Shown here: positions 14,353 through 22,821 of the stretch, one piece after another
How positions within the stretch are numbered: position 1 is the stretch's first letter
How the letters are laid out: each line of letters begins with the position of its first letter
DNA from: an uncultured Lachnospiraceae bacterium
GTDB lineage: Bacteria; Bacillota_A; Clostridia; Lachnospirales; Lachnospiraceae
Assembly (NCBI GenBank): GCA_905207905.1
Contig: CAJLNC010000042.1
Span: 1-23,318, forward strand
Direction of reading: 5' to 3'
Length of the DNA stretch: 23,318 nt
Position numbers and translations under genes: made by a program
Notes under the pieces: generated by a model
The model's database searches: none
What the model saw: only the letters and a program-made list of their open reading frames with translations
Told to the model about the DNA's origin: nothing

Positions 14353-15885
14353 TTACTCCTGTTTCTGCGGCTCTTTCTGTTCCGCCAATGCTGTTCCTTC
14401 ACTTGCCTGCTCTCCATCTGCACATTCTAATTCAAACCAAAACTCCACGCCGTCCTCCAGATTCTTCACGCCATAGGACTGGTGGAAAGAATCCATGATC
14501 GCCTTCACAATGGACAGCCCTACTCCGCTGCCCCCATACTCTCTGGTTCTGGCTTTATCCACCTTGTAAAACTTTACCCAGATTTGTTCCAGATCCTCCT
14601 TCGGGATGGGCAGCCCGGTGTTTCTCACACTGATCCGCACCTTTTTCTCTCTTTGCTCTGTCCGGATTATAATCTTCCGCTCCCCATCTACGTGATTCAG
14701 AGCATTGCTCAGGTAGTTGGTCAATACCTCCTCCACCTTAAACTCATCCCCCCACACATGGATGCTGTCCGCTCCCTGGTATTCCATGGAAGCCTCCTTC
14801 TGCTGCGCTAAAATCTGGGCAGCCTGAAGCTTGCCCTGGATCAGAGCTACCACATCAAACCGCTCCATTGCCACCTGATCATTGCCAAACTCCAGCTGAT
14901 TCAGGGTCAGGAGCTTTTGCACCAGCGTGTTCATCTTTCCTGCTTCATCCACAATCACATCGCAGTAAAACTCCCTGCTTTCTGCATCATCATTCACACA
15001 TTCCTGAAGCCCCTCCGCATAGCCCTGGATCAGGGCAAGGGGCGTTTTCAGCTCATGACTCACATTTGAGAGAAACTCTTTTCGCATTTCATCAATCTGC
15101 TCTTTTTTCTCAATATCCCTCTGAAGCTGGTTATTGGCAGACTTCAGCTGGGAAATGGTCTGCTCCAACCGTTCTGACATCTGATTGAAATGTTCTCCCA
15201 GCTGACCGATCTCATTTTCTCCGCCGCTGGTATATTTTGCATCAAAATCCAGAGCAGCCATTCTTCTGGACAGTTCTGTCAGTTCCCCAATGGGACTGGC
15301 AATTTTCCTGGAAATCCATCCGATCACCAGGAAACTAAGAAATGCCACTGCGATAGTAACAAAAGTCACAAACTCATTGGAAATATCTGCCGTAGTACGC
15401 ATGCTCTCCAGGGGAATCCTCATAATAAAATAATCCCCACGGTTCAGAACTCCCCACATCTCCAGATATTCGGTCTGAATCATAGTATCCTGTTTCCTCT
15501 GGATCGTATACATCTGCGTCTTTCGCAGCACCTCAGCCTCGTCGGTATCCAGACCGCTGTAATACCCGAAAAAGCGGCCTGCCATAAGATTGCTGTTGCT
15601 CTCTGTTGTCCGCAGGATGATCTCAAAGTTCTGATTCAAGACCACCAGGGTGATATTGTTAGAAATGCAGATATCACTGAAGGAGGTGGTGAAGTAGTTT
15701 TCATCAATCCCATCCTCCGTAATGTGCTCATCAATCAGCCGGTACGCCTTTACCAAAGTTTTCTCCATCTTAGCCAGATAATACTTCTCCTGAAAAAAGC
15801 TGTTCAGCAGAAGGTTCGCCGCCAGGGTCAGGGTCATCAGGCCAATAAAAACCGCTGCGATCTGTTTGGCGATTGACCGTCTCAT
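14353..15885 (-). CDS. Sensor histidine kinase
   Basis: This 510-residue membrane kinase senses a signal outside the cell and phosphorylates its partner regulator. A first membrane helix lies at about 8-30, an outside domain at about 31-170, a second helix at about 171-192, and a HAMP linker follows. The dimer region FLSNVSHELKTPLAL has the phospho-accepting H277. The ATP-binding domain shows NYLSNALNHV (N box) and GGSGVGLSIV (G box). The ATG overlaps the response regulator stop by four bases (ATGA), so the two are coupled. The tail after FELECADG is glutamate-rich and not part of the kinase fold. The ligand is unknown; the layout is like WalK/PhoR-type kinases. Confidence 0.95.
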   Translation of the reverse strand: MRRSIAKQIAAVFIGLMTLTLAANLLLNSFFQEKYYLAKMEKTLVKAYRLIDEHITEDGIDENYFTTSFSDICISNNITLVVLNQNFEIILRTTESNSNLMAGRFFGYYSGLDTDEAEVLRKTQMYTIQRKQDTMIQTEYLEMWGVLNRGDYFIMRIPLESMRTTADISNEFVTFVTIAVAFLSFLVIGWISRKIASPIGELTELSRRMAALDFDAKYTSGGENEIGQLGEHFNQMSERLEQTISQLKSANNQLQRDIEKKEQIDEMRKEFLSNVSHELKTPLALIQGYAEGLQECVNDDAESREFYCDVIVDEAGKMNTLVQKLLTLNQLEFGNDQVAMERFDVVALIQGKLQAAQILAQQKEASMEYQGADSIHVWGDEFKVEEVLTNYLSNALNHVDGERKIIIRTEQREKKVRISVRNTGLPIPKEDLEQIWVKFYKVDKARTREYGGSGVGLSIVKAIMDSFHQSYGVKNLEDGVEFWFELECADGEQASEGTALAEQKEPQKQE

Positions 15886-16562
15886 TCATCCACCTCAAAT
15901 TTATAGCCCATGCCCCAGATCGTCTTGATCATCTCGCCCCGGTTGCCCATTTTGCTGCGCAGCTTCTTGACATGGGTATCAATGGTTCTGGCATCTCCAA
16001 AATAGTCGTAATTCCATACGCTGTTTAAGATTTTTTCTCTGGAAAGCGCCAGCCCCTTGTTCTCCACAAAGTAATTTAAAAGTTCAAATTCTTTATAGCT
16101 TAAATCTACACTTTTCCCATCAATCAGTACCTGATGAGCCCCCCGGTTGATCTCTATAGGGCCTGCCTTCAGCGTCTCCTCCTGATTCATTCCTCCGCTT
16201 CTTCGCAAAATTGCTTCCACCCTGGCCACCAGAATCTTGGGACTGAACGGCTTCGTAATATACTCATCCACCCCCAGCTCAAATCCCAGAAGTTCATCCT
16301 GCTCACTGCTCTTTGCAGTCAGCATAATGATGGGTACCTTGGAGAGCTTCCGTATCTCTCTGCATACCTGCCACCCATCCATCTTGGGCATCATCACATC
16401 CAAAAGCACCAGGGCAATATCCTTGGTGTTAAAGAAAATATCAATGGCCTCTGCGCCGTCTGCAGCTTCCAGCACTTCAAAATCCTTTTTTACCAAAAAG
16501 TCTCTCACCAGCTTGCGCATCCGGCTTTCATCGTCTACCACTAAAATTTTTAAAATATCCAT
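15882..16562 (-). CDS. OmpR/PhoB-family response regulator
   Basis: This 226-residue DNA-binding regulator has a receiver domain with an acidic pocket (VVDDE), the phosphorylated D55 (LLDVMMP), T82 and K104 (YITKPF). The winged helix at about 128-224 includes LSYKEFELLNYFVENKG and DTHVKKLRSKMG. It has a strong AGGAGG site and overlaps the kinase by four bases. The 134-base gap before it, down from 16696, holds a weak promoter candidate: TTGTCA (16677-16682) with CATGGT after 17 bases. Regulators of this type often control their own operon, but no clear binding repeats stand out. Confidence 0.95.
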   Translation of the reverse strand: MDILKILVVDDESRMRKLVRDFLVKKDFEVLEAADGAEAIDIFFNTKDIALVLLDVMMPKMDGWQVCREIRKLSKVPIIMLTAKSSEQDELLGFELGVDEYITKPFSPKILVARVEAILRRSGGMNQEETLKAGPIEINRGAHQVLIDGKSVDLSYKEFELLNYFVENKGLALSREKILNSVWNYDYFGDARTIDTHVKKLRSKMGNRGEMIKTIWGMGYKFEVDE

Positions 16563-16696
16563 TCTATTCCTCCTCTCAGGCAGCCGCCAGGGGAACCTGA
16601 TTGTTTTGACTTAAAATCCACATCCGTATACAGAGGGGAAAATCAGCCTCCGTACCATGATGCTAACACCCTTTTATGACAAATGTGTGAACAGCC

Positions 16697-17374
16697 CTAG
16701 ATAATTTCAAACAGACCGATCTTGTTTTTAATCTCCTGCATCTTCTGATCTGTCTCTGCTATAGTATTGGCCGCCTCCAAAAGCGCCTGACTGATCTCCT
16801 CAATGCCTTCAATACTTTCAATATTCTTTTTATAGCGGAGCTGGTGCTCCAGACTTGCCCAGAAATTCATGGCAATGGTACGGATCTGCACCTCCACCCG
16901 CATAATCTGCTTCCCCTTTGCAAAAAATACCGGTATCTCCACAATCATATGATAGCTGCGGTAACCGTTGGGCTTGGGATTGCGGATATAGTCCTTGATA
17001 CTCACGATCCGCAGATCATCCTGACGCATCAAAAGCTTCACAATATCATAAATGTCGTCGATAAAATTGCAGATGATCCGGATTCCTGCCACATCGTTTA
17101 AATTCTTTGTAATGGTGCGCACACTTACCTCCAGGCCATTCTTTTTCAGTTTCCGGTAAATGCTCATAGGGCTTTTCACCCTGCTCTCAATGCCCGCGAT
17201 GGGATTTCTCTTATAACGCACAGAAAACTCCCGATCCAGCACCTCAAACTTCGTCTTTACCTCCTGTATAGCGCATTCATACATCATCATCAGCTCTTCA
17301 AACTGTTTTGTTTCCTCAAAAATTTCCATTGCAGAATCTTTGTCCTGCTTTTTTATATCCATATTTTCCTGCAT
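16697..17374 (-). CDS. Small alarmone synthetase (RelQ/YjbM-type GTP pyrophosphokinase)
   Basis: This 225-residue enzyme moves pyrophosphate from ATP to GDP or GTP, making (p)ppGpp. It has only the synthetase part: YRKLKKNG, DVAGIRIICNF, KPNGYRSYHMIV and EVQIRTIAMNFWASLEHQLRYK are the known substrate and metal-binding segments. There is no hydrolase, TGS or ACT domain, so it is not a full RelA/SpoT. The C-terminal helix (ALLEAANTIAETDQKMQEIKNKIG) fits the tetramer-forming helix of the RelQ group. It starts after AGGAGAGG. It lies 134 bases upstream of the two-component genes and may be read into them. No terminator is seen between them. Confidence 0.92.
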   Translation of the reverse strand: MQENMDIKKQDKDSAMEIFEETKQFEELMMMYECAIQEVKTKFEVLDREFSVRYKRNPIAGIESRVKSPMSIYRKLKKNGLEVSVRTITKNLNDVAGIRIICNFIDDIYDIVKLLMRQDDLRIVSIKDYIRNPKPNGYRSYHMIVEIPVFFAKGKQIMRVEVQIRTIAMNFWASLEHQLRYKKNIESIEGIEEISQALLEAANTIAETDQKMQEIKNKIGLFEII

Positions 17375-17411
17375 CTCTATTCCTCTCCTGCAGCCCTATA
17401 TGACTCTGTTC

Positions 17412-17589
17412 TCTTATGATCGCTTTGCGATCACAAGAGGCCTCCGGCTTCGATGGCCACTTTGCTTCGCTACGGGCCGATATCATGTCTAGCGACATTA
17501 TCTTATGATCGCTTTGCGATCACAAGAGGCCTCCGGCTTCGATGGCCACTCCGCTTCGCTACGGGCCGATATCATGTCTAGCGACATTA
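17412..17589. repeat. Tandem duplication of an 89-bp palindromic unit
   Basis: Two adjoining units, 17412-17500 and 17501-17589, differ only by two bases (CACTTTGC against CACTCCGC). Each unit holds a perfect GATCGC-TTT-GCGATC hairpin, a GGCC...GGCC segment, and an ATGTC-TAGC-GACAT hairpin. A third partial start (ATATCATAA) follows. The unit is much richer in hairpins than its surroundings and resembles an intergenic repeat (REP/BIME-like) element. It lies between the relQ start and the ssrA terminator. The same 29-residue peptide can be read from both units in different frames, but it is unlikely to be made. Confidence 0.9.
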
Positions 17590-17601
17590 TATCATAAACA
17601 C

Positions 17602-17642
17602 AAAAACTGCGGAACCCTTGTTGCAGGTATTCCGCAGTTTTT
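17602..17642 (-). terminator. Terminator of ssrA
   Basis: AAAAACTGCGGAA (17602-17614) and TTCCGCAGTTTTT (17630-17642) form a perfect 13-bp stem. It starts five bases beyond the tmRNA 3' end and has a T-run on the minus strand. Confidence 0.92.
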
Positions 17643-17646
17643 CCCA

Positions 17647-17983
17647 TGGAGTAGACGGGAATCGAACCCGTGTCCGAAAGCCAATTCACTGTCCTTCTAC
17701 TATCATAGTCAGTTATTTATCATTCCCTCCGACAGCCGGGAACTGACACCTGGCTGCCTTTGGTAGCTTCATGATACGCCCGCATGCGCAAAGCTTAACA
17801 TACGTCGTTTCCTGCATAGTCGATGCCTGGATCTTAAAGTGCAGGTGCTCTAAGTCAGACAGCTGCCATTAGGCAGCGATTGCTAAATTATCTTCAGCGT
17901 TTATATTTATTGTCGCGATTTGACGCATCGCCTGCGGATAGCTTCTCCAGCTGCATAACCCCCGTCGAAACCTTTACTACCCC
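17647..17983 (-). ncRNA. ssrA: tmRNA (transfer-messenger RNA)
   Basis: The 337-nt RNA rescues ribosomes stalled on broken mRNA. It acts as an alanyl-tRNA and then as an mRNA for a degradation tag. The 5' end GGGGTAG (17983-17977) pairs with CTACTCC near the 3' end over seven bases, followed by the A73 at 17647. GGTTCGATTCC is the T-loop, and TAAAGGTTTCGACGGGGG is the conserved 5' segment. CCA does not appear to be encoded. The tag frame lies at 17916-17869. A strong promoter precedes it, with a short leader that RNase P would remove. It sits beside smpB, which encodes its protein partner. Confidence 0.95.
17869..17916 (-). CDS. tmRNA-encoded proteolysis tag
   Basis: Read from the probable resume codon GCG, the tag is ATINI NAEDNLAIAA (15 residues), followed by TAA at 17871-17869. 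The ending LAIAA is of the usual type recognised by ClpXP-like proteases. The resume codon is inferred from the frame and from the alanine that tags begin with; the final ten residues are sure. Confidence 0.75.
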   Translation of the reverse strand, partial: ATININAEDNLAIAA

Positions 17984-18001
17984 GAATTTCTTTTCCTAAT
18001 T

Positions 18002-18030
18002 AGTATAATCAACTTCCGGCAAACTGTCAA
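18002..18030 (-). promoter_or_regulatory. Promoter of ssrA
   Basis: On the minus strand a perfect TTGACA (18025-18030), a 17-base spacer and TATACT (18002-18007) form a near-consensus vegetative promoter. It ends 18 bases before the mature tmRNA 5' end, as expected for a strongly expressed RNA. Confidence 0.92.
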
Positions 18031-18086
18031 TCATCTTAAGAAAACTTACCAAAACTTTTGTTCGTATCAGAAAGAGGCTGGAACAC

Positions 18087-18109
18087 AGAATCCTGCAACG
18101 CAGGATTCT
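18087..18109. repeat. Perfect 10-bp hairpin after smpB
   Basis: AGAATCCTGC, a three-base loop, and GCAGGATTCT form a perfect hairpin in the gap between smpB and the ssrA promoter. Without a clear T-run it may only weakly end smpB transcription. A CCTGC-GG-CAGG-like segment lies beside it. Confidence 0.6.
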
Positions 18110-18218
18110 CCTCCTGCGGCAGGTCGCATTTGCAACAGAATTCCACTGCGGCGGCCAGAAACAACCGCAAAGACTTCTCACTTCAGACACTCCTTCCGCT
18201 TTCCTTCTTGGTAAGAAT

Positions 18219-18683
18219 TTAAAGATTCCGCACTTTAAATTCTTTTTCTGCCTCCCTGCGCTGATCCTTCTTGGCAATATCCTGGCGCTTGTCATAAAGC
18301 TTTTTACCCTTGGCCAGGCCGATCTCCACCTTGGTCAGGCTTCCTTTAAAATATACCCGCAAGGGCACCAGAGTATACCCTTTTTCTTTGATCTTTCCCG
18401 CAATCTTGTTGATCTCATACCGATGCAGAAGAAGCTTGCGCACCCGAAGCGGGTCTTTATTAAAAATATTTCCTTTTTCATAAGGGCTGATGTGCATTCC
18501 GTAGATCAGCACCTCCCCCTGTTCGATGCGGATAAAGGATTCCTTGATGCTGCATTTCCCCAGGCGCAGAGACTTTACCTCCGTACCTGCCAGGGAAATG
18601 CCCGTCTCATAGGTATCCTCTATAAAGTAATCATGATATGCTTTCTTGTTATTGGCAATTAATTTGATACTTTCCTTCGCCAT
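18219..18683 (-). CDS. smpB: SsrA-binding protein
   Basis: This 154-residue protein carries tmRNA into the stalled ribosome, where its C-terminal tail takes the place of an mRNA. Family signatures are visible: [20 protein letters not shown] at the start, [18 protein letters not shown], and [20 protein letters not shown], the tail that enters the mRNA channel. The length is normal. It starts behind GGGAGGAG. It lies between rnr and ssrA, the order known from Firmicutes, and may be read from rnr. Confidence 0.97.
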   Translation of the reverse strand: MAKESIKLIANNKKAYHDYFIEDTYETGISLAGTEVKSLRLGKCSIKESFIRIEQGEVLIYGMHISPYEKGNIFNKDPLRVRKLLLHRYEINKIAGKIKEKGYTLVPLRVYFKGSLTKVEIGLAKGKKLYDKRQDIAKKDQRREAEKEFKVRNL

Positions 18684-18828
18684 ACATTCTCCTCCCAGCG
18701 CCTCCGCTTTCCAAGTAAACTTCTTCTGTCGTCCCCTGTTTTTCTAAAGATACCTACTATATCTGCAAGAAAAATATCTGCTTTCAGAGAACTCTTCGCC
18801 GTTTCCTTTTCATTCTCCGCTTCCAGCC

Positions 18829-20976
18829 TCAGTGGTTTTCCTCCTCGTCCTCCTCTGCCAGGCCAAAATCAATGGTTCTGGCATCTTTATCTGCTCCCAG
18901 AACCCGGATCTTGATCTTCTCCCCCAGCCGGTATACCTTTCCAAAATTTATCCCCACCATATCCCAGGTCTCCTCCCGGTAAATATAATGGTCATCCAGC
19001 ATATTGGACACATGAATCATGCCCTCCACCGTATTGGGCAGCTCCACATACATTCCGTATGCGGTGATGCCACAGATGACCCCCTCATACACCTGGCCGA
19101 TATGTCTCTCCATATATTCGGCCTTCTTCATCCGTTCCACTTCCCGCTCTGCTTCCTCTGCAGTGCGCTCTGTTTTACTGGACTGCTCCGCAACGCTGGT
19201 AAGGATGGCCTCATAATGCTCCCGCCTTTTCTCATTCATCCGTCCCCGAAGAACATCTTTGATAATCCTGTGGATCTGCAGATCCGGGTATCTGCGGATG
19301 GGTGACGTAAAATGGCAGTAATATTTAGCTGCCAGCCCGAAATGGCCCGCGCATTCCGGGGCGTATTTTGCCTGCTTCATAGAGCGCAGCGTCAGGCGGC
19401 TGATCATGGCTTCCTCCGGCGAACCCTCGATCCGTTCCAAAAGCTTCTGGATCTCCTTGGGATGTACCTCGTCCTTCATAGCTTTCATCCCAAAGCCAAA
19501 ATTCCGGATAAATAAAGACAGTTTTTCCATTTTCTCCGGATCCGGGTTCTCGTGATTCCGGTATACAAAGGGGATCTCCCGCCAGAAAAACTCCTCGGCC
19601 ACCGTCTCATTGGCAATCAGCATGAAATCTTCGATCAATTTGGTGGCCGGATTCCGCTCACAGGCTCTGATCTCCACCGGAACTCCCTGCTCATTTAAGA
19701 TCAGTTTGGACTCCGGGAAATCGAAATCAACAGCTCCCCGCCTATGTCTCTTTTTTCTCAATATCCCAGACAGCTCCTCCATCTGGAAGAACATAGGCAC
19801 AAATTCCCGGTATTCTTCCATCAGCCCAAGATCCTGCTGCTCCAGGATCTTGGCCACTGCGGTATAACTCATTCTTCTGTCCACCTGAATCACCGTCTCC
19901 GCCACCTCATGGGAAACCACGTTCCCTTTCCGGTCAATCTCCATCAGACAGCTTAAAGCCAAACGATCCTCTCCCTGATTCAGGGAACAGATCCCATTGG
20001 ACAGGCGATGCGGCAGCATGGGAATCACCCGATCCACCAGATATACGCTGGTTCCCCGCTTTAAGGCTTCCCGATCCAGAGCGCTGTTTTCCTGCACATA
20101 ATTGGACACATCTGCAATGTGAACTCCCAGATGATACAACTCTCCGTCAAAAGAAAGAGACACTGCATCATCCAGATCTTTAGCATCCTCCCCGTCAATG
20201 GTTACCATAGGCAGTCCTCTCAAGTCCTTCCTTCCTGCCATATCTGCCACCGAAATTGCCTCCGGGATCCGCTCTGCCTGATTTAGGACCTTTTCCGGAT
20301 ACTCCAACGGCAGCTCATATCCATAGATCACAGACAGGATATCCGTTCCCGGATCGTTTTTATGCCCAATGATCTGTTTTACCACACCCTCCGGATTCCT
20401 TCCATTTGTACCGTAATCTGTAATCTGCACCAATACCTTGTGGCCATCCACCGCTCCCCGGCTTTTTTCTTTAGGAATAAAAATATCATAGAGGATACGC
20501 TGATTGTCCGGCACCACAAAGCCATAATTTCTGCTCTGTTCGTATGTGCCGACCAGCTCTTGGATCCCCCGCTCCAGAATCTTTACCACCGTTCCCTCCG
20601 CCCGCTTTCCACCGGTCTGGGGAAGCAGCATGATCTGCACCGTATCCCGATGCATAGCGCCATGGCTTTCTTCCTCCGGAATAAAAACGTCTTCCTCCTG
20701 CCCTTCTATCTCCACAAACCCAAATCCTTTTGGATGGGCAATATAGGTTCCCACCAAAGCCTGGGAATGCGCTTTGCGGTATTTTCCGTGCTTACTAACC
20801 TCAATTTTCCCTTCCTGCATCAGGGCACTTAATAATTCCCGAAGCATGGGGCGGTCTTCCTTTGCCACCTGGAGGATCATGGCCAGCTCCTTTTCTTTCA
20901 TGGGCACATAGAGCCGGTCACACATCATATCGTAAATTACTTTTTTCCGCTTTTCAAAAATTTCTTTTTTATCCAT
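18829..20976 (-). CDS. rnr: Ribonuclease R (3'-5' exoribonuclease)
   Basis: This 715-residue enzyme degrades structured RNA and, with SmpB and tmRNA, nonstop mRNA. In order it has an N-terminal winged helix (residues 1-65), two cold-shock-like OB domains (about 75-200), the RNB catalytic domain with IDGEDAKDLDDAV (about 260-272), whose aspartates bind magnesium, and VHIADVSNYV and DRVIPMLPHRLSNGICSL, and a C-terminal S1 domain (VYEGVICGITAYGMYVEL). It ends in an acidic tail (EEDEEENH). I chose ATG 20976 because AAAGGA lies before it; an ATG at 21003 upstream lacks a good ribosome site. A terminator separates it from secG, so it may have its own promoter or depend on readthrough. Confidence 0.95.
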   Translation of the reverse strand: MDKKEIFEKRKKVIYDMMCDRLYVPMKEKELAMILQVAKEDRPMLRELLSALMQEGKIEVSKHGKYRKAHSQALVGTYIAHPKGFGFVEIEGQEEDVFIPEEESHGAMHRDTVQIMLLPQTGGKRAEGTVVKILERGIQELVGTYEQSRNYGFVVPDNQRILYDIFIPKEKSRGAVDGHKVLVQITDYGTNGRNPEGVVKQIIGHKNDPGTDILSVIYGYELPLEYPEKVLNQAERIPEAISVADMAGRKDLRGLPMVTIDGEDAKDLDDAVSLSFDGELYHLGVHIADVSNYVQENSALDREALKRGTSVYLVDRVIPMLPHRLSNGICSLNQGEDRLALSCLMEIDRKGNVVSHEVAETVIQVDRRMSYTAVAKILEQQDLGLMEEYREFVPMFFQMEELSGILRKKRHRRGAVDFDFPESKLILNEQGVPVEIRACERNPATKLIEDFMLIANETVAEEFFWREIPFVYRNHENPDPEKMEKLSLFIRNFGFGMKAMKDEVHPKEIQKLLERIEGSPEEAMISRLTLRSMKQAKYAPECAGHFGLAAKYYCHFTSPIRRYPDLQIHRIIKDVLRGRMNEKRREHYEAILTSVAEQSSKTERTAEEAEREVERMKKAEYMERHIGQVYEGVICGITAYGMYVELPNTVEGMIHVSNMLDDHYIYREETWDMVGINFGKVYRLGEKIKIRVLGADKDARTIDFGLAEEDEEENH

Positions 20977-21060
20977 ATCATCCTTTTCCAAACACTGCTG
21001 CACTCACATAACCCTGAGAAGCGTCTTTTCGTGTCATAGAAAATAATTTCCTATGATACT

Positions 21061-21089
21061 AAAAAAGGCCGTCGCAAAGCGCAACGACC
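21061..21089 (-). terminator. Terminator after secG
   Basis: On the minus strand GGTCGTTGC pairs with GCGACGGCC (with G-T pairs) around a five-base loop, followed by TTTTTT. It lies 20 bases after the secG stop and would separate most secG transcripts from rnr. Confidence 0.82.
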
Positions 21090-21108
21090 CTTTTGCCCGA
21101 ATTTCATC

Positions 21109-21336
21109 TTAGAAGTTCAAATTCAGGATAACTGCAATTAAAATAAATCCAACAGCCAAAATCTTGGTGAATTTCACAAGATTTCCTTCCATAGAACGGG
21201 CCTTATTCTTGCCCCAGTAGGTTTCACCTAAGCCACCGATAGAGCCAAGTCCTGCATCTTTACCTTCCTGAGCCAAAACAAGCACAGTCAATGCGATACA
21301 TATTAAAATAAAAATAATTGTCAAAAACGTTCTCAT
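21109..21336 (-). CDS. secG: Preprotein translocase subunit SecG
   Basis: This 75-residue membrane protein assists the SecYEG channel in protein export. It has two membrane helices, at about 3-21 (TFLTIIFILICIALTVLVL) and 54-74 (FTKILAVGFILIAVILNLNF). The loop between them, QEGKDAGLGSIGGLGETYWG, is the conserved signature of the family. AGGAGG stands before the ATG, and a promoter lies upstream. Confidence 0.95.
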   Translation of the reverse strand: MRTFLTIIFILICIALTVLVLAQEGKDAGLGSIGGLGETYWGKNKARSMEGNLVKFTKILAVGFILIAVILNLNF

Positions 21337-21363
21337 ACTACACCTCCTATGCCATACTTATAC

Positions 21364-21392
21364 AGTCTACCACAGGATTTCCAGGAATTCAA
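21364..21392 (-). promoter_or_regulatory. Promoter candidate for secG
   Basis: On the minus strand TTGAAT (21387-21392), 17 bases and TAGACT (21364-21369) match four of six positions each. The start codon lies 27 bases beyond the -10. Confidence 0.6.
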
Positions 21393-21517
21393 CTGCTATT
21401 TCAAATTTCTTCCGATTTTTCTTTTGATTTTTCTTTCAGTTTCCTTCCTGTTCGCCTGCTTTTGTGCCGTATGCTTTGCGGTACACAAAAATAGCAGTAA
21501 AGCAGAACGGATTTATT

Positions 21518-22819
21518 TTACGAAAGAAAGGGATTCTCATAGGATGCATGAAGTCCCAGCCCATCCTCAATCCGCAGAAGGCGATTGTACTTGGCTGTGC
21601 GCTCTCCCCGGCAGGGGGCTCCTGTCTTAATCTGTCCAGAACCCATGGCTACTGCAAGATCTGCGATCATAGTATCTTCCGTCTCCCCTGAGCGATGGGA
21701 AATCACAGTTCGATAACCGTTTCTGTGAGCCAGCTCAATGGCCTGGAACGCCTCTGTCAAAGTTCCAATCTGGTTCACCTTCACTAAAACAGCATTGCCC
21801 GCCTTCTTTTCTATCCCCGCTCTCAGCCGCTTGGGATTGGTGACAAAAAGGTCATCTCCCACCAACTGGATCTGTCCTCCCAGTCTTTTGGTCATCTCCT
21901 GCCAGCCCTCCCAGTCATTCTCATCCAAGCCATCCTCGATGGACACAATGGGAAACTGACTGCACAAATCTTCATAGTAGCGTATCATTTCCTCGGATGT
22001 CCGATAAATCTCCCGGCCAAACATCCGGCTCTCCCCTGGAAAATAATAGGCGCGCTTCGTATCATCGTACAGTTCGCTGGAAGCCGCATCCAGGGCAATA
22101 GCAAGATCCCTGCCCACACTGTAGCCCGCTTTTCTCACAGCCTCACAGATCACCTGCAAAACTTCTTTGGAATCCTTTAAATCTGGTGCAAAGCCGCCTT
22201 CATCTCCCACCGCAGTGGCAAGTTTCCGTTCCTTAAGCAGCCCTTTTAGTGTATGATAAGTCTCTGCGCACATTCGCAGTCCTTCGGAAAAATCCACTGC
22301 CCCAATGGGCATAATCATAAATTCCTGAAGATCCACCGTATTGTCTGCATGAGCGCCCCCATTCAGCACATTCATCATTGGGACCGGCATTTTTCTTCCA
22401 TTTAATCCCCCCAGATAACGGTAAAGAGGAATTCTCTGCTGTGCCGCACAGGCCCTGGCTGCTGCCAGCGATACGCTCAAAACAGCGTTAGCTCCCAGTC
22501 TTTCTTTATTTGCAGTTCCGTCAGCCTCCCTCAGACGCCGGTCAATCTCCCACTGATAAAAGACATCCTGACCACAGACTGTATCTGCCAGAACCGAATT
22601 GACATATGCTGCTGCTTTTTTTACTCCTTTTCCATGATAACGAGGACCCCCGTCCCGCAGCTCTGCTGCTTCAAACTTACCCGTAGAGGCTCCAGAAGGA
22701 ACCGATGCCCGTCCCACAGCTCCTCCCTTTAAATACACCTCTGCCTCCAGCGTAGGATTCCCTCTGGAATCCAGAATCTCCCGGCCGTACACACCTGCTA
22801 TTTCAAAATCATGCCTCAT
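21518..22819 (-). CDS. eno: Enolase (phosphopyruvate hydratase)
   Basis: This 433-residue enzyme turns 2-phosphoglycerate into phosphoenolpyruvate in glycolysis. The N-terminal cap has [16 protein letters not shown] and [17 protein letters not shown]. The acid in GDEGGFAPD, the magnesium ligands in [16 protein letters not shown] and GDDLFVTN, the base lysine in VKVNQIGTL, and the SHRSGETED loop are all present, so it should be active. It is a little unlike the commonest clostridial enolases in the N-terminal third, so a second copy elsewhere cannot be excluded. The ribosome site AAGGAGG lies within a hairpin that also has a T6 run directly before the ATG. Confidence 0.95.
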   Translation of the reverse strand: MRHDFEIAGVYGREILDSRGNPTLEAEVYLKGGAVGRASVPSGASTGKFEAAELRDGGPRYHGKGVKKAAAYVNSVLADTVCGQDVFYQWEIDRRLREADGTANKERLGANAVLSVSLAAARACAAQQRIPLYRYLGGLNGRKMPVPMMNVLNGGAHADNTVDLQEFMIMPIGAVDFSEGLRMCAETYHTLKGLLKERKLATAVGDEGGFAPDLKDSKEVLQVICEAVRKAGYSVGRDLAIALDAASSELYDDTKRAYYFPGESRMFGREIYRTSEEMIRYYEDLCSQFPIVSIEDGLDENDWEGWQEMTKRLGGQIQLVGDDLFVTNPKRLRAGIEKKAGNAVLVKVNQIGTLTEAFQAIELAHRNGYRTVISHRSGETEDTMIADLAVAMGSGQIKTGAPCRGERTAKYNRLLRIEDGLGLHASYENPFLS

Positions 22820-22821
22820 AA

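Noticed and set aside
15190..15876. A 228-codon plus-strand frame opposite the histidine kinase
   Set aside because: It is antisense to a certain gene, low in typical protein features, and without a ribosome site.
17412..17589. CRISPR array
   Set aside because: Just two adjoining units with no spacers between them and no cas genes.
17316..17689. Two minus-strand frames that share the peptide MSLDMISARSEA
   Set aside because: They are translations of the 89-bp tandem repeat in different frames; the second also runs into the ssrA terminator.
17996..18295. A 99-codon minus-strand frame after smpB
   Set aside because: It overlaps the smpB end and the ssrA promoter and contains the hairpin at 18087; it shows no protein features.
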